Positions 47,578-55,783 of a stretch of DNA of 64,000 nucleotides are shown here, one piece after another; within the stretch, counting starts at the first letter, position 1, and each line of letters opens with the position of its first letter. The translations under genes and the position numbers were made by a program. The stretch is from JACCTU01 sp963700495 (GTDB lineage Bacteria; Actinomycetota; Thermoleophilia; Gaiellales; Gaiellaceae), in assembly GCA_963700495.1 (NCBI GenBank), contig CAVOXT010000001.1, positions 124,001 to 188,000 on the forward strand, read 5' to 3'. A model generated the notes under the pieces. It did not search any database. It had not been told where the DNA came from and worked only from the letters and a program-made list of their open reading frames with translations.

Positions 47578-47863
47578 AGGCGAGCCCGACGCCTCCAGCT
47601 CGACCACGAGCGCGAAGTGCAACTCCCATAACGCCTGGGTCGTTCGCGTCCTGCGAGGTCACGAACTGCGCGCAGCTCGCGCGACAAACGAGCGAGTTCC
47701 GAGTTCGCGCATCTTGACCCGTTAGCCAGTGACGTGACACGCGCTTAGTTGCCGTTTACGACAACAGACGGCGCTCCCCTCGCGGCGCTCCGCCTCGCGG
47801 CTCGCCAGCGCCTGCCGACGCCGGCCAAGCCAGTTTCCGGTCAGTCGCCAGGAGAGCGGCCAC
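47578..47863. other. Gene-free island segment with a probable remnant
   Basis: This 286-bp stretch has no supported gene. A frame reading AKCNSHNAWVVRVLRGHEL near 47612-47670 looks protein-like but has no start and runs into unrelated sequence, so it may be a decayed gene end. Confidence 0.4.
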
Positions 47864-48487
47864 CTATTCGCTCCCCTCGGGTTTTGAGCGCTCGATGCGA
47901 GCCCACTCGCGAAACGGCTTGTCACGCCAGTCGATGCCGCACGACTCGAGGAAGTCGAGGTCTTGTTCATTGAGCGTCTGCAGGTACGGATCGGTGTGTA
48001 GCTGAATGTCGAAGCGCATTACCCAACGAACGAGCGCGAACTGGCGGATCGACATCGTCCCGCGCGCCGCCTCCTCGCCATCGAGAGAACGCTTCACGTA
48101 CTCACGGTTCGACTCGGGTCGGATCTCGTCGACCGGGCACAGGAGGTTTCTCTTCGCCTTGAAGTAGACGCTGCGCGCTCGGCCAGTGAGAAACGGCCCG
48201 TTCGGCTTGGTGTCGTCCCTGCCGTAGTACCAGTCGGTAGTCGCGTCGAAGAGCTCCTCGCGCTCGCGGTTGGTGAGCGGCCCGCCTGCCCATCCGCCTT
48301 CGCTGCGCGTCGATGCCGCCACTCGAAGCACTGGCCATAGGGACAAGTAGGCATCGAGCCGCCGCTCCTCAACCTGCTGTCTTGTGCGGCGGCGTAGTGC
48401 ATGTGCGAAGTAGAGACCCGTGCCGCTCAGCAGCGTCGTTATCGCGAGCGCCACTACAGCGAGAGCCGTCTCCATCGCGGGATCCAT
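47864..48487 (-). CDS. Single-pass membrane protein of unknown function
   Basis: From ATG 48487 (MDPAMETALAVVALAITTLL) the 207-residue product has one N-terminal helix followed by a basic RRRTRQQVEERRLDAYLSLWPVLRVA region and a cytoplasmic domain rich in charged helices. The frame is open upstream only because it mirrors copy B of the small-gene family. An internal ATG at 48475 is also possible. Similar one-helix proteins with a short helical cytoplasmic domain are common in mobile islands. No catalytic motif is visible. Confidence 0.65.
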   Translation of the reverse strand: MDPAMETALAVVALAITTLLSGTGLYFAHALRRRTRQQVEERRLDAYLSLWPVLRVAASTRSEGGWAGGPLTNREREELFDATTDWYYGRDDTKPNGPFLTGRARSVYFKAKRNLLCPVDEIRPESNREYVKRSLDGEEAARGTMSIRQFALVRWVMRFDIQLHTDPYLQTLNEQDLDFLESCGIDWRDKPFREWARIERSKPEGSE

Positions 48488-48585
48488 CATCCCGCACATC
48501 GAATCGGGCGGCAGTAGGGCCGTACTCCCCTCCAATATCTTCCAGCTCCAGAGACTGGCAGCTCCAGAGACTGGGCACTCGTGCC

Positions 48586-48933
48586 GTGGTGGCGGAGACG
48601 CTTGTCGCGCAGGCCGAGAACGTGCAGAAGGCGGTGACGCTGCTCTGTGAGGCTGCGGGCAGCGGTGATCTCGCTGCGGCGAAGGCGCTGCTGCCCTGGA
48701 TCGACCAGGGGTTGGGGCGCACGACCGAGCGGCACGAAATTCGTGTGCCTTCAAGCGTCGAGGAGATCGAGCAGCTGTCCACGGAGGAGCTGGAGAGTCT
48801 TGTCGCGCAGGGTCGCGCTAAACGTTTGGCGCTCCAGGCTGCGCCGGAGCCTGCTGAGGATTGGCGTCGGCGTGATCCGCCGTTAGGCGCGGTTGACGGC
48901 GACGTTGTCGCTGACGATCTCCTCGATGCCTGA
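48586..48933 (+). CDS. Island small-gene family, copy B
   Basis: The homologous reading frame begins QLQRLGTRAVVAETLVAQ at about 48559 but has no ATG/GTG/TTG there; the first usable start is GTG 48586. The core AENVQKAVTLLCEAAGSGDLAAAKALLPWIDQGLG matches the other copies, then VPSSVEEIEQLSTEELESLVAQGRAKRLAL, shared with copy F. The tail AEDWRRRDPPLGAVDGDVVADDLLDA runs into the inverted copy D. Immediately upstream CTCCAGAGACTGG is duplicated, a small tandem scar. Confidence 0.55.
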   Translation: MVAETLVAQAENVQKAVTLLCEAAGSGDLAAAKALLPWIDQGLGRTTERHEIRVPSSVEEIEQLSTEELESLVAQGRAKRLALQAAPEPAEDWRRRDPPLGAVDGDVVADDLLDA

Positions 48934-49131
48934 AGGCAGACGATGCTCGTGCCGTTCCGTCGGCTTCCCGAGTGCCTGATCCAGGTACGGCACCAGCGCC
49001 TTGGCCGCAGCGAGATCACCGCTCCCCGCAGCCTCACAGAGCAGCGTCACAGCCTTCTGCACGTTCTCCGCCTGGGCGACAAGCGTCTCCGCGACAACGG
49101 CACGAGTTCCGAGACGCTGGAGCTGAAGGAC
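48883..49131 (-). pseudogene. Island small-gene family, copy D (no start codon), inverted to copy B
   Basis: On the minus strand the frame reads VLQLQRLGTRAVVAETLVAQ, AENVQKAVTLLCEAAGSGDLAAAKALVPYLDQALG, KPTERHEHRLPSGIEEI and stops at 48883. It lacks any ATG, GTG or TTG in frame for at least 150 bp upstream; only CTG is available. It is tail-to-tail with copy B and overlaps its last codons. The last residues (VSDNVAVNRA) diverge from other copies because the 3' end is fused into the B tail. Confidence 0.55.
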
Positions 49132-49333
49132 TCGGGGACGAGCAGGCGCAGCGGATCTCCTGGTGGGCGAGGGCTGCCCCGGCGCTGGTCCATCGTCCAG
49201 TTGACTCGGGGATGTGACAAGCGAGACAATGGCGGCGCCCCTGCGGTTTGCGGCACGCGAGTCTCCCTTAGCCTGTCGTCTTTGAGCGACGCTCGCCTTC
49301 CGGACTCAGCGCCACTTGAACGGGAAGGACGAG

Positions 49334-51847
49334 ATGACAGCTATGCGCTTTCGCACCGCGCTCGTACTCGGCGTTGCCCTTTGCTTCTTTGCGGCAGTAC
49401 CGCCCGCGGCGCAGGCGGCGCCCGGCGACCTCGACCTGACCTTCGGTACCGACGGGGTTGTGCTTACCGCGATCGGCAGCGCCGACACAGCCCGGGGCGT
49501 CGCCCTCCAGAGTGACGGGAAGATCGTCGCGGCCGGGGAGTGCTCGGTCAGCGCGCAGGTCATCTTCTGCCTCGCCCGCTACAACAGCGACGGCAGCCTC
49601 GACACGACCTTTGGTAGCGGCGGCACTGTGACCACCAAGATGGGAACCGAGGTGGGCGACGCGGAGCCGGCATGGGACCTCGCGATTCAGAGTGACGGGA
49701 AGATCGTCGTCGCCGGTTCTTGCTTCATCGGGACGTCGCGAGACTTCTGCCTTGCCCGCTACGAGGGCGACGGTAGCCTCGACACCGACTTCGGCGCAGG
49801 CGGGAAGGTGACGACAGACTTCGGCGGCGGCTATGCCGAGGCTTTTGCTGTCGCCCTCCAGGGTGACGGGAAGATCGTCGCCGCCGGGGACTGCGTACCC
49901 GCGGTCGGCCTGATCGGCCGCATCTGCCTTGCCCGTTACACCAGCAACGGCAGCCCCGACCCAAGCTTCGGCAGTGGCGGCCAGGTGAGCGATGATCTCG
50001 GCCGCTTCGGTTTCGGTGGTGCCATCGCGGTTCAGGCTGACGGGAAGATCGTCGCGGGCGGGTTCTGCGGAACCGGCCGGCCCGGCGACCCCGCTCTATT
50101 CTGCGTCGCCCGCTACACCGCCAGCGGTGCCGTCGACATCCCGTTCGGTCTCAACGGCGTCGTAACGCCCACTGCCCCCTGCCAAATGGCTTGGGCTGTG
50201 TCCGTTCAGCCTGATGAAAAGATCCTCGCGGCCGGAGCCTCTTGCCTGGTCCGGATCAATTCCGGCGGCAGCCCCGACGCCACTTTCGGCGACGGCGGCG
50301 CGGTACTTTTCGATCAATCGGGTCCCAGTGCGCTGTCAATGGCCCTTCAGCACGACGGGAAGGTCGTCGTCGGAGGCCAGTGCCCCTCCCAACCCGGCAC
50401 TTGCCTCGCCCGCATCAACGCCAACGGCAGCCCCGACGCCTCCTTCGGTAACGGCGGCACCGTTGCACCTCCCGCGACGGCTTGCGATGTCGCGTGGGGT
50501 ATCGCCCTCCAGAGTGACGGAAAGATCGTCACTGCCGGGGGGTCCGGGTCCATGTTCTGTCTCGCCCGCTACGAGGTGGATACCGCCTCGACGCCGGTGA
50601 TCACGCCGTCGTCGGACGTCACCGCCGAGGCGACGGGGCCCTCTGGTGCAGCGGTCAGCTATCCGAATCCGACGGCAACCGACGCGATCGACGGGACCGT
50701 CCCGGTGATCTGCGTGCCCGCCTCAGGGGCGACGTTCGCGGTCGCCACGACGACGGTCGACTGTACGGCGACCAACAGCGCCGGCAACAGCTCGCACACG
50801 TCCTTCTCGGTGACGGTGAGAGACACGACCCAGCCAACGCTCACCGTCCCGGCAAACGTCAGCGTCTCGACGAGCAACCCGGCCGGCGCCACGGTCAGCT
50901 ACGACGCTGCGACCGCGAGCGACCTCGTCGACGGCCCGATGACGCCAATCTGCGCACCGGCCTCGGGCTCGACGTTTCCGATCGCCACGACGACGGTCAA
51001 CTGCACCGCGACCGACGCCCACGGCAATGCGGCCAATGCCTCGTTCACGGTGACGGTCACGCTCGCATCGAGCGATACCAGGCCTCCGACGCTGCGCGTG
51101 CCTGCAAGCATCACCAGGCAGGCAACCGGTCCCGGGGGCGCGCTCATCAACTATTCGGTGACCGCGACCGACCCGACCAACACGCCGGCGCAGATCACGA
51201 TCATCTGCACCTCGTCACCCACCAGCGGGCTGAGCTCTGGCTCGATCTTCCCGGTCGGCACGACGACGATCACCTGCAACGCGCACGACCCGGCGGGCAA
51301 CAACGCCGCTCCGAAGTCGTTCACGATCACGGTGCGGGACACCACGAAGCCGGTGATCAGCCCGACCAGCAACGTCAAGGCGAACGCGACCGGCCCGTCC
51401 GGGGCGATCGTCAACTACCCGCTCCCGACGGCGACGGACATCGTTGACGTCACGGTTCCGGTGATCTGCACGCCGGCGCCGGGGGCAACGTTCCCGATCG
51501 GCACGACAGCGGTCAACTGCACTGCAACCGACCACGCCGGGAACACAGCGACGAGACGCTTCACGGTCACCGTGCTGAGTGCCGCCCAGCAGATCGCGGC
51601 GCTCAAGACCCAGGTCAACAATGCTCCGGAGCTCGGCACCTCCACGAGCACTCGGCTCGTGAGGTCGACCTTGATCCGCGATCTCAACAACGCGCTGAGC
51701 AGCACCCAGTCGACGGCCTGCGCGGCGATCACGAAGTTCATCAGCGACGTGCAGGCGAACAGCGCCCCGCTCGGCCCGATCACGGCGGCCAACTCCACGC
51801 TCTGGGTCAGCGAAGCTACGCAGATTAGGGCGGTGCGCGGCTGCTAG
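49334..51847 (+). CDS. Large secreted delta-60 repeat/HYR-domain surface protein
   Basis: The ATG at 49334 has AAGGA five bases upstream. The 837-residue product has a signal peptide ending near AQA. About seven delta-60 repeats follow (pattern ALQSDGKIVAAG...C...LARY..DGSLDTTFG.GG), probably a beta-propeller of about 390 residues. About four HYR-type Ig domains follow (e.g. DTTQPTLTVPANVSV, FPIATTTVNCTATDAHGN, FTVTV). The last 90 residues are helical (AAQQIAALKTQVNNAPEL) without an LPXTG or membrane anchor. It is likely an extracellular adhesive or scaffold protein. Its TAG shares a CTAG with the convergent small gene. Confidence 0.85.
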   Translation: MTAMRFRTALVLGVALCFFAAVPPAAQAAPGDLDLTFGTDGVVLTAIGSADTARGVALQSDGKIVAAGECSVSAQVIFCLARYNSDGSLDTTFGSGGTVTTKMGTEVGDAEPAWDLAIQSDGKIVVAGSCFIGTSRDFCLARYEGDGSLDTDFGAGGKVTTDFGGGYAEAFAVALQGDGKIVAAGDCVPAVGLIGRICLARYTSNGSPDPSFGSGGQVSDDLGRFGFGGAIAVQADGKIVAGGFCGTGRPGDPALFCVARYTASGAVDIPFGLNGVVTPTAPCQMAWAVSVQPDEKILAAGASCLVRINSGGSPDATFGDGGAVLFDQSGPSALSMALQHDGKVVVGGQCPSQPGTCLARINANGSPDASFGNGGTVAPPATACDVAWGIALQSDGKIVTAGGSGSMFCLARYEVDTASTPVITPSSDVTAEATGPSGAAVSYPNPTATDAIDGTVPVICVPASGATFAVATTTVDCTATNSAGNSSHTSFSVTVRDTTQPTLTVPANVSVSTSNPAGATVSYDAATASDLVDGPMTPICAPASGSTFPIATTTVNCTATDAHGNAANASFTVTVTLASSDTRPPTLRVPASITRQATGPGGALINYSVTATDPTNTPAQITIICTSSPTSGLSSGSIFPVGTTTITCNAHDPAGNNAAPKSFTITVRDTTKPVISPTSNVKANATGPSGAIVNYPLPTATDIVDVTVPVICTPAPGATFPIGTTAVNCTATDHAGNTATRRFTVTVLSAAQQIAALKTQVNNAPELGTSTSTRLVRSTLIRDLNNALSSTQSTACAAITKFISDVQANSAPLGPITAANSTLWVSEATQIRAVRGC

Positions 51848-52008
51848 GCCGGGCCACTACCGCATACGTCCCGGTCTTCAACAATCAGGAAGTACTCGAG
51901 CGCTTCTCCAAAGCCGTATTTCGCGTGGAACCTGGCCGGTCCAATCTCGTCGTACTCGGCAATCGCCTGCCGCACGGCGTCCGGATCGTCGACCTTCGGA
52001 TACGCCAT
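51844..52008 (-). CDS. 54-residue protein resembling the N-terminal head of ScoMcrA-type restriction enzymes (likely fragment)
   Basis: The product MAYPKVDDPDAVRQAIAEYD then EIGPARFHAKYGFGEALEYF, LIVEDRDV. The pattern VRxAIxEYDxxGxxxFxxKYGFGxAxxYFL is one I associate with the N-terminal region of ScoMcrA-like modification-dependent endonucleases, where a YDSKAI motif normally follows. Here the frame stops just before that point after CGSGPA. It may be the 5' remnant of a restriction gene cut off when the neighbouring surface-protein gene arrived. Family recall is from memory and unverified. Confidence 0.5.
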   Translation of the reverse strand: MAYPKVDDPDAVRQAIAEYDEIGPARFHAKYGFGEALEYFLIVEDRDVCGSGPA

Positions 52009-52098
52009 CGGCGTGTTCTATCGCGTTCGATCCTCTTCTCCAAGGCGTGCAGCAGGATCCGCAGGCCGGAGGCTCCACAGGAGGACCGCAGCCCGGCC

Positions 52099-52704
52099 GT
52101 GCCGAATCGGCGAAATACTGTGCGTCTGGTGTCTGCATGGGCGACGGTGGTGTTGGCCCTCGGTGTCGCCACGATCGGCGCACTGGCTGGCTTGACAGGC
52201 GCTTACCTTCAACGTCGCACTGCGACAGACCAGCTGGTCCACGAGGAGACCGAACCATGGAGAAAGGTGCTTGTCGAGACAACCGGCGCTTATATCGACG
52301 CATGGCACGAATTCCGGTCGTTCCTTCGCGCACGGTCGATCGAATCCGACGAGGCGCCTCCGTTCGATGCGAAGGCAAGAGAGCAGATCGATCCCCTCGG
52401 TACGAAATGTGCTCAAACGATCGACAAAGTCATGCTTGTCTTTGGGAAGACCACGAAGTGCGGCGAGGCCGCCGCGCAGCTCGACGAGGAGATTTGGAAC
52501 CTTAAGCAAGTCGTGCTTAAGACCCCGACCGGACCGACCGGATGGGACGCGACAACGAAGCGCAAGATTGCCGATTTGCTCGACGCGGTCAACAACGCAC
52601 ACAACGAGTTCGTGGAGAGGGCTCATATCGCGTGCAAACCGACACGTTGGAAAGAAGCTGAGGAAGAACCGACAGCAAGAACGCCCGCGCGCGAGCTCGC
52701 CTGA
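52099..52704 (+). CDS. Single-pass membrane protein with helical cytoplasmic part, unknown function
   Basis: From GTG 52099 (VPNRRNTVRLVSAWATVVL) the 201-residue product has one membrane helix (WATVVLALGVATIGALAGLTGAYL), then a mostly helical domain (LVHEETEPWRKVLVETTGAYIDAWHEF ... KRKIADLLDAVNNAHNEFVERAHIACK). Architecture resembles the 47864-48487 product, though sequence similarity is not evident. The open frame extends upstream to 51925 but overlaps the reverse-strand small gene. GC content is lower here than in backbone genes. Confidence 0.6.
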   Translation: MPNRRNTVRLVSAWATVVLALGVATIGALAGLTGAYLQRRTATDQLVHEETEPWRKVLVETTGAYIDAWHEFRSFLRARSIESDEAPPFDAKAREQIDPLGTKCAQTIDKVMLVFGKTTKCGEAAAQLDEEIWNLKQVVLKTPTGPTGWDATTKRKIADLLDAVNNAHNEFVERAHIACKPTRWKEAEEEPTARTPARELA

Positions 52705-52790
52705 CGCCCGAGGTGTGCACGTCGGCGTGCACGATCCCGACCGGCCCGACCGAGGTGGAGCCTCCCGAGCCTGACGCCCTAGGGTCACCG

Positions 52791-52826
52791 GGTACCCCCT
52801 GAAACTTCGTGAAGCGTCCGGGTCCC
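52791..52826 (+). repeat. Bipartite island motif, copy 3
   Basis: GGTACCC (52791-52797), 21 bp, then CGGGTCCC (52819-52826). Unlike the other copies it overlaps the start of the gene it precedes (copy E, GTG 52809). Confidence 0.5.
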
Positions 52827-53147
52827 GTACGAGGCGGCACGCGTTCCGTCGTCGCGACTGCGTTGGCGGAGAAGGCCGAGCAGGTCCACCAGGCCGTACA
52901 GCTCCTCTGTGACTCGGCAGCTGCCGGAGACTTGAAGAGCGCGCAGGCTCTGATCCCTTGGATCAACCAGGCGCTTGGCATGCCTATGGAGCGCGTCGAA
53001 CAACGCACGCCGGGCTCGCTGGAGGAGCTGGAGCAAATGGACACCGCACAGCTGGAAGCGCTCGTCGCGGCGGGCCGCAAGAGGCGCTTGCAGGCTGTGA
53101 CTGAACCGTCTCCGGTCGCGGAATCGGGCAACACCCCGACGGGCTAG
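52809..53147 (+). CDS. Island small-gene family, divergent copy E
   Basis: The 112-residue product (GTG start, MKRPGPVRGGTRSVVATALA) aligns with the family through GTRSVVATAL, AEQVHQAVQLLCDSAAAGDLKSAQALIPWINQALGMPMERVEQR and LEELEQMDTAQLEALVAAGRKRRL. The conservation of all helical blocks despite clear divergence in DNA indicates the family has been kept at protein level, so it is probably a real expressed gene. The LQLQRL N-terminal piece of other copies is absent. Confidence 0.65.
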   Translation: MKRPGPVRGGTRSVVATALAEKAEQVHQAVQLLCDSAAAGDLKSAQALIPWINQALGMPMERVEQRTPGSLEELEQMDTAQLEALVAAGRKRRLQAVTEPSPVAESGNTPTG

Positions 53148-53159
53148 GAGCGCCGGAGG

Positions 53160-53196
53160 GGCACCCCCCCTCGAGCCGCCAGGTCGCGCGGGCCCT
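53160..53196 (+). repeat. Bipartite island motif, copy 4
   Basis: GGCACCC (53160-53166), 22 bp, then CGGGCCCT (53189-53196). It lies 61 bp before the three-gene envelope operon starting at 53258. Confidence 0.45.
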
Positions 53197-53257
53197 CGTG
53201 CCGAGGTGGGGTTCGCTCAGCCCGCGACCGCACCTGGAGTGCTCGACCTTGCGTTAC

Positions 53258-53818
53258 ATGTCGAGGCGGCCGGGAATGATGCACCTTCCGGAAGTCAAAC
53301 ACGAGAGCAGATCCCGACGAATGGTTGCGGAGAACGGCCAGCCGAACCTGCTAAACGCCGAGCTGTACGCGCGCGACCCCGATCACAGCGAGTACGCAGA
53401 TGTCGCAACAGAGCTCGTATTGCAACAGCATGGCGATGTGCCGACCTTGGCTCGTGATACTGCTCTGAACCATCTTCGCGATGTCGCAGCGAAGACAAGC
53501 GTGTCCGAGCACTTCGCTCGATGGGAGACGGGCATCGATGAAGCGTTCCGCACGGCTTTCCTGATCGCGCGCGCGGAAGACTGGAGCGATCTGGACCCTG
53601 AACGGATCGAAGAACTGATCGAGGCCTCTTACGCTGCAACGAATTCAATGCGCGAAGCCGTTGGCTCCGATCAGGTCGACCGATCAGACTTCAACACCTG
53701 GCTGTCGATCTTGCTCCTCGGATACGTCCATGAGGCAGATGAATGGCAGCCCTTGATTCAGTACATCGAGAGTCGCAGCTGGCTCGAGCGCCATCGTCCT
53801 CACCGCCTCGTCAAGTGA
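53258..53818 (+). CDS. Soluble helical protein of unknown function, first gene of a three-gene operon
   Basis: From ATG 53258 (MSRRPGMMHLPEVKHESRSR) the product has 186 residues and is mainly helical and acidic (AELYARDPDHSEYADVATELVLQQHG; DLDPERIEELIEASYAATNSM). A later ATG at 53321 (MVAENGQPNLLN) is an alternative. No signal or membrane segment. It overlaps the next gene by GTGA, so it should be made together with a membrane coiled-coil protein and a protease lipoprotein. Not recognised. Confidence 0.65.
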   Translation: MSRRPGMMHLPEVKHESRSRRMVAENGQPNLLNAELYARDPDHSEYADVATELVLQQHGDVPTLARDTALNHLRDVAAKTSVSEHFARWETGIDEAFRTAFLIARAEDWSDLDPERIEELIEASYAATNSMREAVGSDQVDRSDFNTWLSILLLGYVHEADEWQPLIQYIESRSWLERHRPHRLVK

Positions 53819-54432
53819 CAGAGGACTACCCCACGTCTTCAGAGCTTGCCGCTGGATCCCAAGGGCCGAGCGATCAGCTCGCTCAACCCGGACTCGCCGC
53901 GAAGAGCCAGCTACGCAGACATCGACGACTCCGTGTGGCCGCACTGATCGGAGGCGTCCTCATCCTGCTCGCGGGAGTATCGGGACTCGGGCTGCTCGCG
54001 TGGACGAACTACAACCGCGCCGATCGTTGGCAGACACGATCCGAACGATTCGAACGAAACGTCGCCGCGCTCAACGAAGTTCTAATCGACCGCAGCGAAC
54101 AGCTGAACACTCGCACGCAACAACTGAACCAGATAGCCGAGAAGTTCGCACGAGCGAATCGCGCCCTCTCGCGCTCCGAGGCGGACGTTACGCAACTGTC
54201 GCGCCGTCAGCGCGAGCTCGCGAATGAAAAGGCGCAGATAGAAGACGCCCAAGCCAAGCTGCAACAGGCCGCGACAGCATTCTCCACATGCAAGGACGGT
54301 CTCATCGACCTCCTCGGGTACGTAGTCCAAGGCGACTACAGCTCAGCGAACTTCTACGTCGACCAAGTCGACGCCAACTGCGCGTATGCCGACGAAACAT
54401 TCAACGAATACCTCAGCCTCTACAGTGGCTGA
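53815..54432 (+). CDS. Membrane-anchored coiled-coil protein
   Basis: The GTG start (VTEDYPTSSEL) overlaps the preceding TGA. The 205-residue product has a cytoplasmic N-terminus, a membrane helix at about residues 43-63 (VAALIGGVLILLAGVSGLGLLAW) and a long exterior coiled coil (RFERNVAALNEVLIDRSEQLNTRTQQLNQIAEKF ... RRQRELANEKAQIEDAQAKLQ). It ends in a small domain with two cysteines (STCKDGLIDLL, DANCAYADETF). It overlaps the protease gene by 8 bp. It may be a scaffold for the protease. Confidence 0.7.
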   Translation: MTEDYPTSSELAAGSQGPSDQLAQPGLAAKSQLRRHRRLRVAALIGGVLILLAGVSGLGLLAWTNYNRADRWQTRSERFERNVAALNEVLIDRSEQLNTRTQQLNQIAEKFARANRALSRSEADVTQLSRRQRELANEKAQIEDAQAKLQQAATAFSTCKDGLIDLLGYVVQGDYSSANFYVDQVDANCAYADETFNEYLSLYSG

Positions 54433-55195
54433 ACAGGCTCGGTCGACGGTGCGCACGCCGACACTCATCGCCGTACTCGCCGCTCTCTGCGCGGGGTGCG
54501 CGGGGCTCGCTGACGAACCACCTCACGCCCAACCCCCGCAAACTCCACCGGAGATCACTTCGGTATCTGAGTCGGTCCCGGCAGCGATCCACGCGCGCAT
54601 CCCACGACTTGCCTTGGACTCGGGCCAACGCCATGCCCGCGAAGCTACTGTCCGCGTCCGCAACATAGGCTGCGCTGGCATCGCGACCGGCTCCGGCTTC
54701 GCACTCGCCCCCGACATCCTCATCACCAACCGCCATGTCCTCGCCGGCGCCGACCGACTCGAGATCTCCACCGCCAACGGCCGCACCCTCCCAGTCTCCT
54801 TCGCCGCCGTCGGAGTCCTCGGCGACCTCGGACTCGTCGTCACGGAGGGACACCTCCCAGCCACAGCGACGTACGGGCCTGCACCCAAACCCGGCGACAT
54901 CATCACCGCTGTCGGCTACCCGCTCGGAGGCCCACTCACCTTCTCACCCGGCACCGTCGTCGACCGCGTCGACGGCCAAAGCTTCGGAGTGCCTGGGACC
55001 GTCATGCGCATTACCGCACAGATTCAACCCGGAAACTCCGGCGGTCCCGTCTTCGATCGCCGCGGACGCATCGGCGGCATCGTCTACGCAATCGAGCTCG
55101 CAACAGGATTTGGACTCGCGATCCCCGTCGACACCCTCCGCGACCTAGTCCGCGCCGGCGGATACGAGCACGTGCCGCCCTGCGGCGCCGACTGA
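54425..55195 (+). CDS. Trypsin-like (HtrA/DegP-type) serine protease lipoprotein
   Basis: From GTG 54425 (VAEQARSTVRTPTLIAVLAAL) the 256-residue product has a lipoprotein-type signal (ALCAGCAGL) and an S1C-like protease domain. The triad is visible: His in ILITNRHVLAG, Asp in GVLGDLGLVV and Ser in QPGNSGGPVFD. No PDZ domain follows, unlike DegP. It should act on the outer side of the membrane with the two preceding gene products. Confidence 0.85.
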   Translation: MAEQARSTVRTPTLIAVLAALCAGCAGLADEPPHAQPPQTPPEITSVSESVPAAIHARIPRLALDSGQRHAREATVRVRNIGCAGIATGSGFALAPDILITNRHVLAGADRLEISTANGRTLPVSFAAVGVLGDLGLVVTEGHLPATATYGPAPKPGDIITAVGYPLGGPLTFSPGTVVDRVDGQSFGVPGTVMRITAQIQPGNSGGPVFDRRGRIGGIVYAIELATGFGLAIPVDTLRDLVRAGGYEHVPPCGAD

Positions 55196-55388
55196 AGCGC
55201 GGCGCGTTTCACGCTTGAAAGCGCACATTCTCATGCTCCCGGCGTGGAGTCCCAGTTCGGCCGTGAGCGCCGGTCATGTGAACCGGGGTCAGTGAGGCGG
55301 CTTGTCGCGCAAAGGCCGTGAGCAGCGGCTCCGGGTTGTTCGGGCCGTGCCGGGGCCGAGTCGGACGTCGCCCGAGTAGACGGCCGGG

Positions 55389-55425
55389 GGTACCCGTCCG
55401 GGAAAGTCCTTCTTCTTCGGGTCCC
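55389..55425 (+). repeat. Bipartite island motif, copy 5
   Basis: GGTACCC (55389-55395), 22 bp, then CGGGTCCC (55418-55425). It ends 7 bp before the homologous frame of small-gene copy F (VLQLQRL at 55433), the same spacing as at copy A. Confidence 0.55.
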
Positions 55426-55468
55426 TGCAGAAGTCCTCCAGCTACAGAGACTCGGCACCCGTGCGGTC

Positions 55469-55738
55469 GTGGCCGAGGTGCTTGTGCGGAAGGCGGAGAA
55501 GGTCGCGAAGACGGTCGAGAATCTCCTGGAGGCTGGCGCTGCGGGTGATCTTGCGGCGGCGAAGGCTCTCGTCCCGTGGATCGACCAGGCGTACGGGAAG
55601 CCGACGGAGCGTGTCGAGCATCGTCTGCCTTCGAGCGTGGAGGAGATCGAGCAGCTGTCCACGGAAGAGTTGGAGAGTCTTGTCGCGCGAGGCCGTGCGC
55701 GACGCTTGGAACTCGCCGCCCCATCGGAGCCTGCTTAG
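55469..55738 (+). CDS. Island small-gene family, copy F
   Basis: The family frame starts VLQLQRLGTRAVVAEVLVRK at 55433 with GTC; the first standard start is GTG 55469, giving 89 residues. It continues AEKVAKTVENLLEAGAAGDLAAAKALVPWIDQAYGKPTERVEHRLPSSVEEIEQLSTEELESLVARGRARRLEL. The frame is open upstream to 55322 without any start codon. It is followed, after a short spacer related to the B tail, by the 110-bp tail repeat. Confidence 0.6.
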   Translation: MAEVLVRKAEKVAKTVENLLEAGAAGDLAAAKALVPWIDQAYGKPTERVEHRLPSSVEEIEQLSTEELESLVARGRARRLELAAPSEPA

Positions 55739-55783
55739 GATTGGCGTGATCCGTCCTTGGGCGTCGTTGACGGCGACGTTCCC

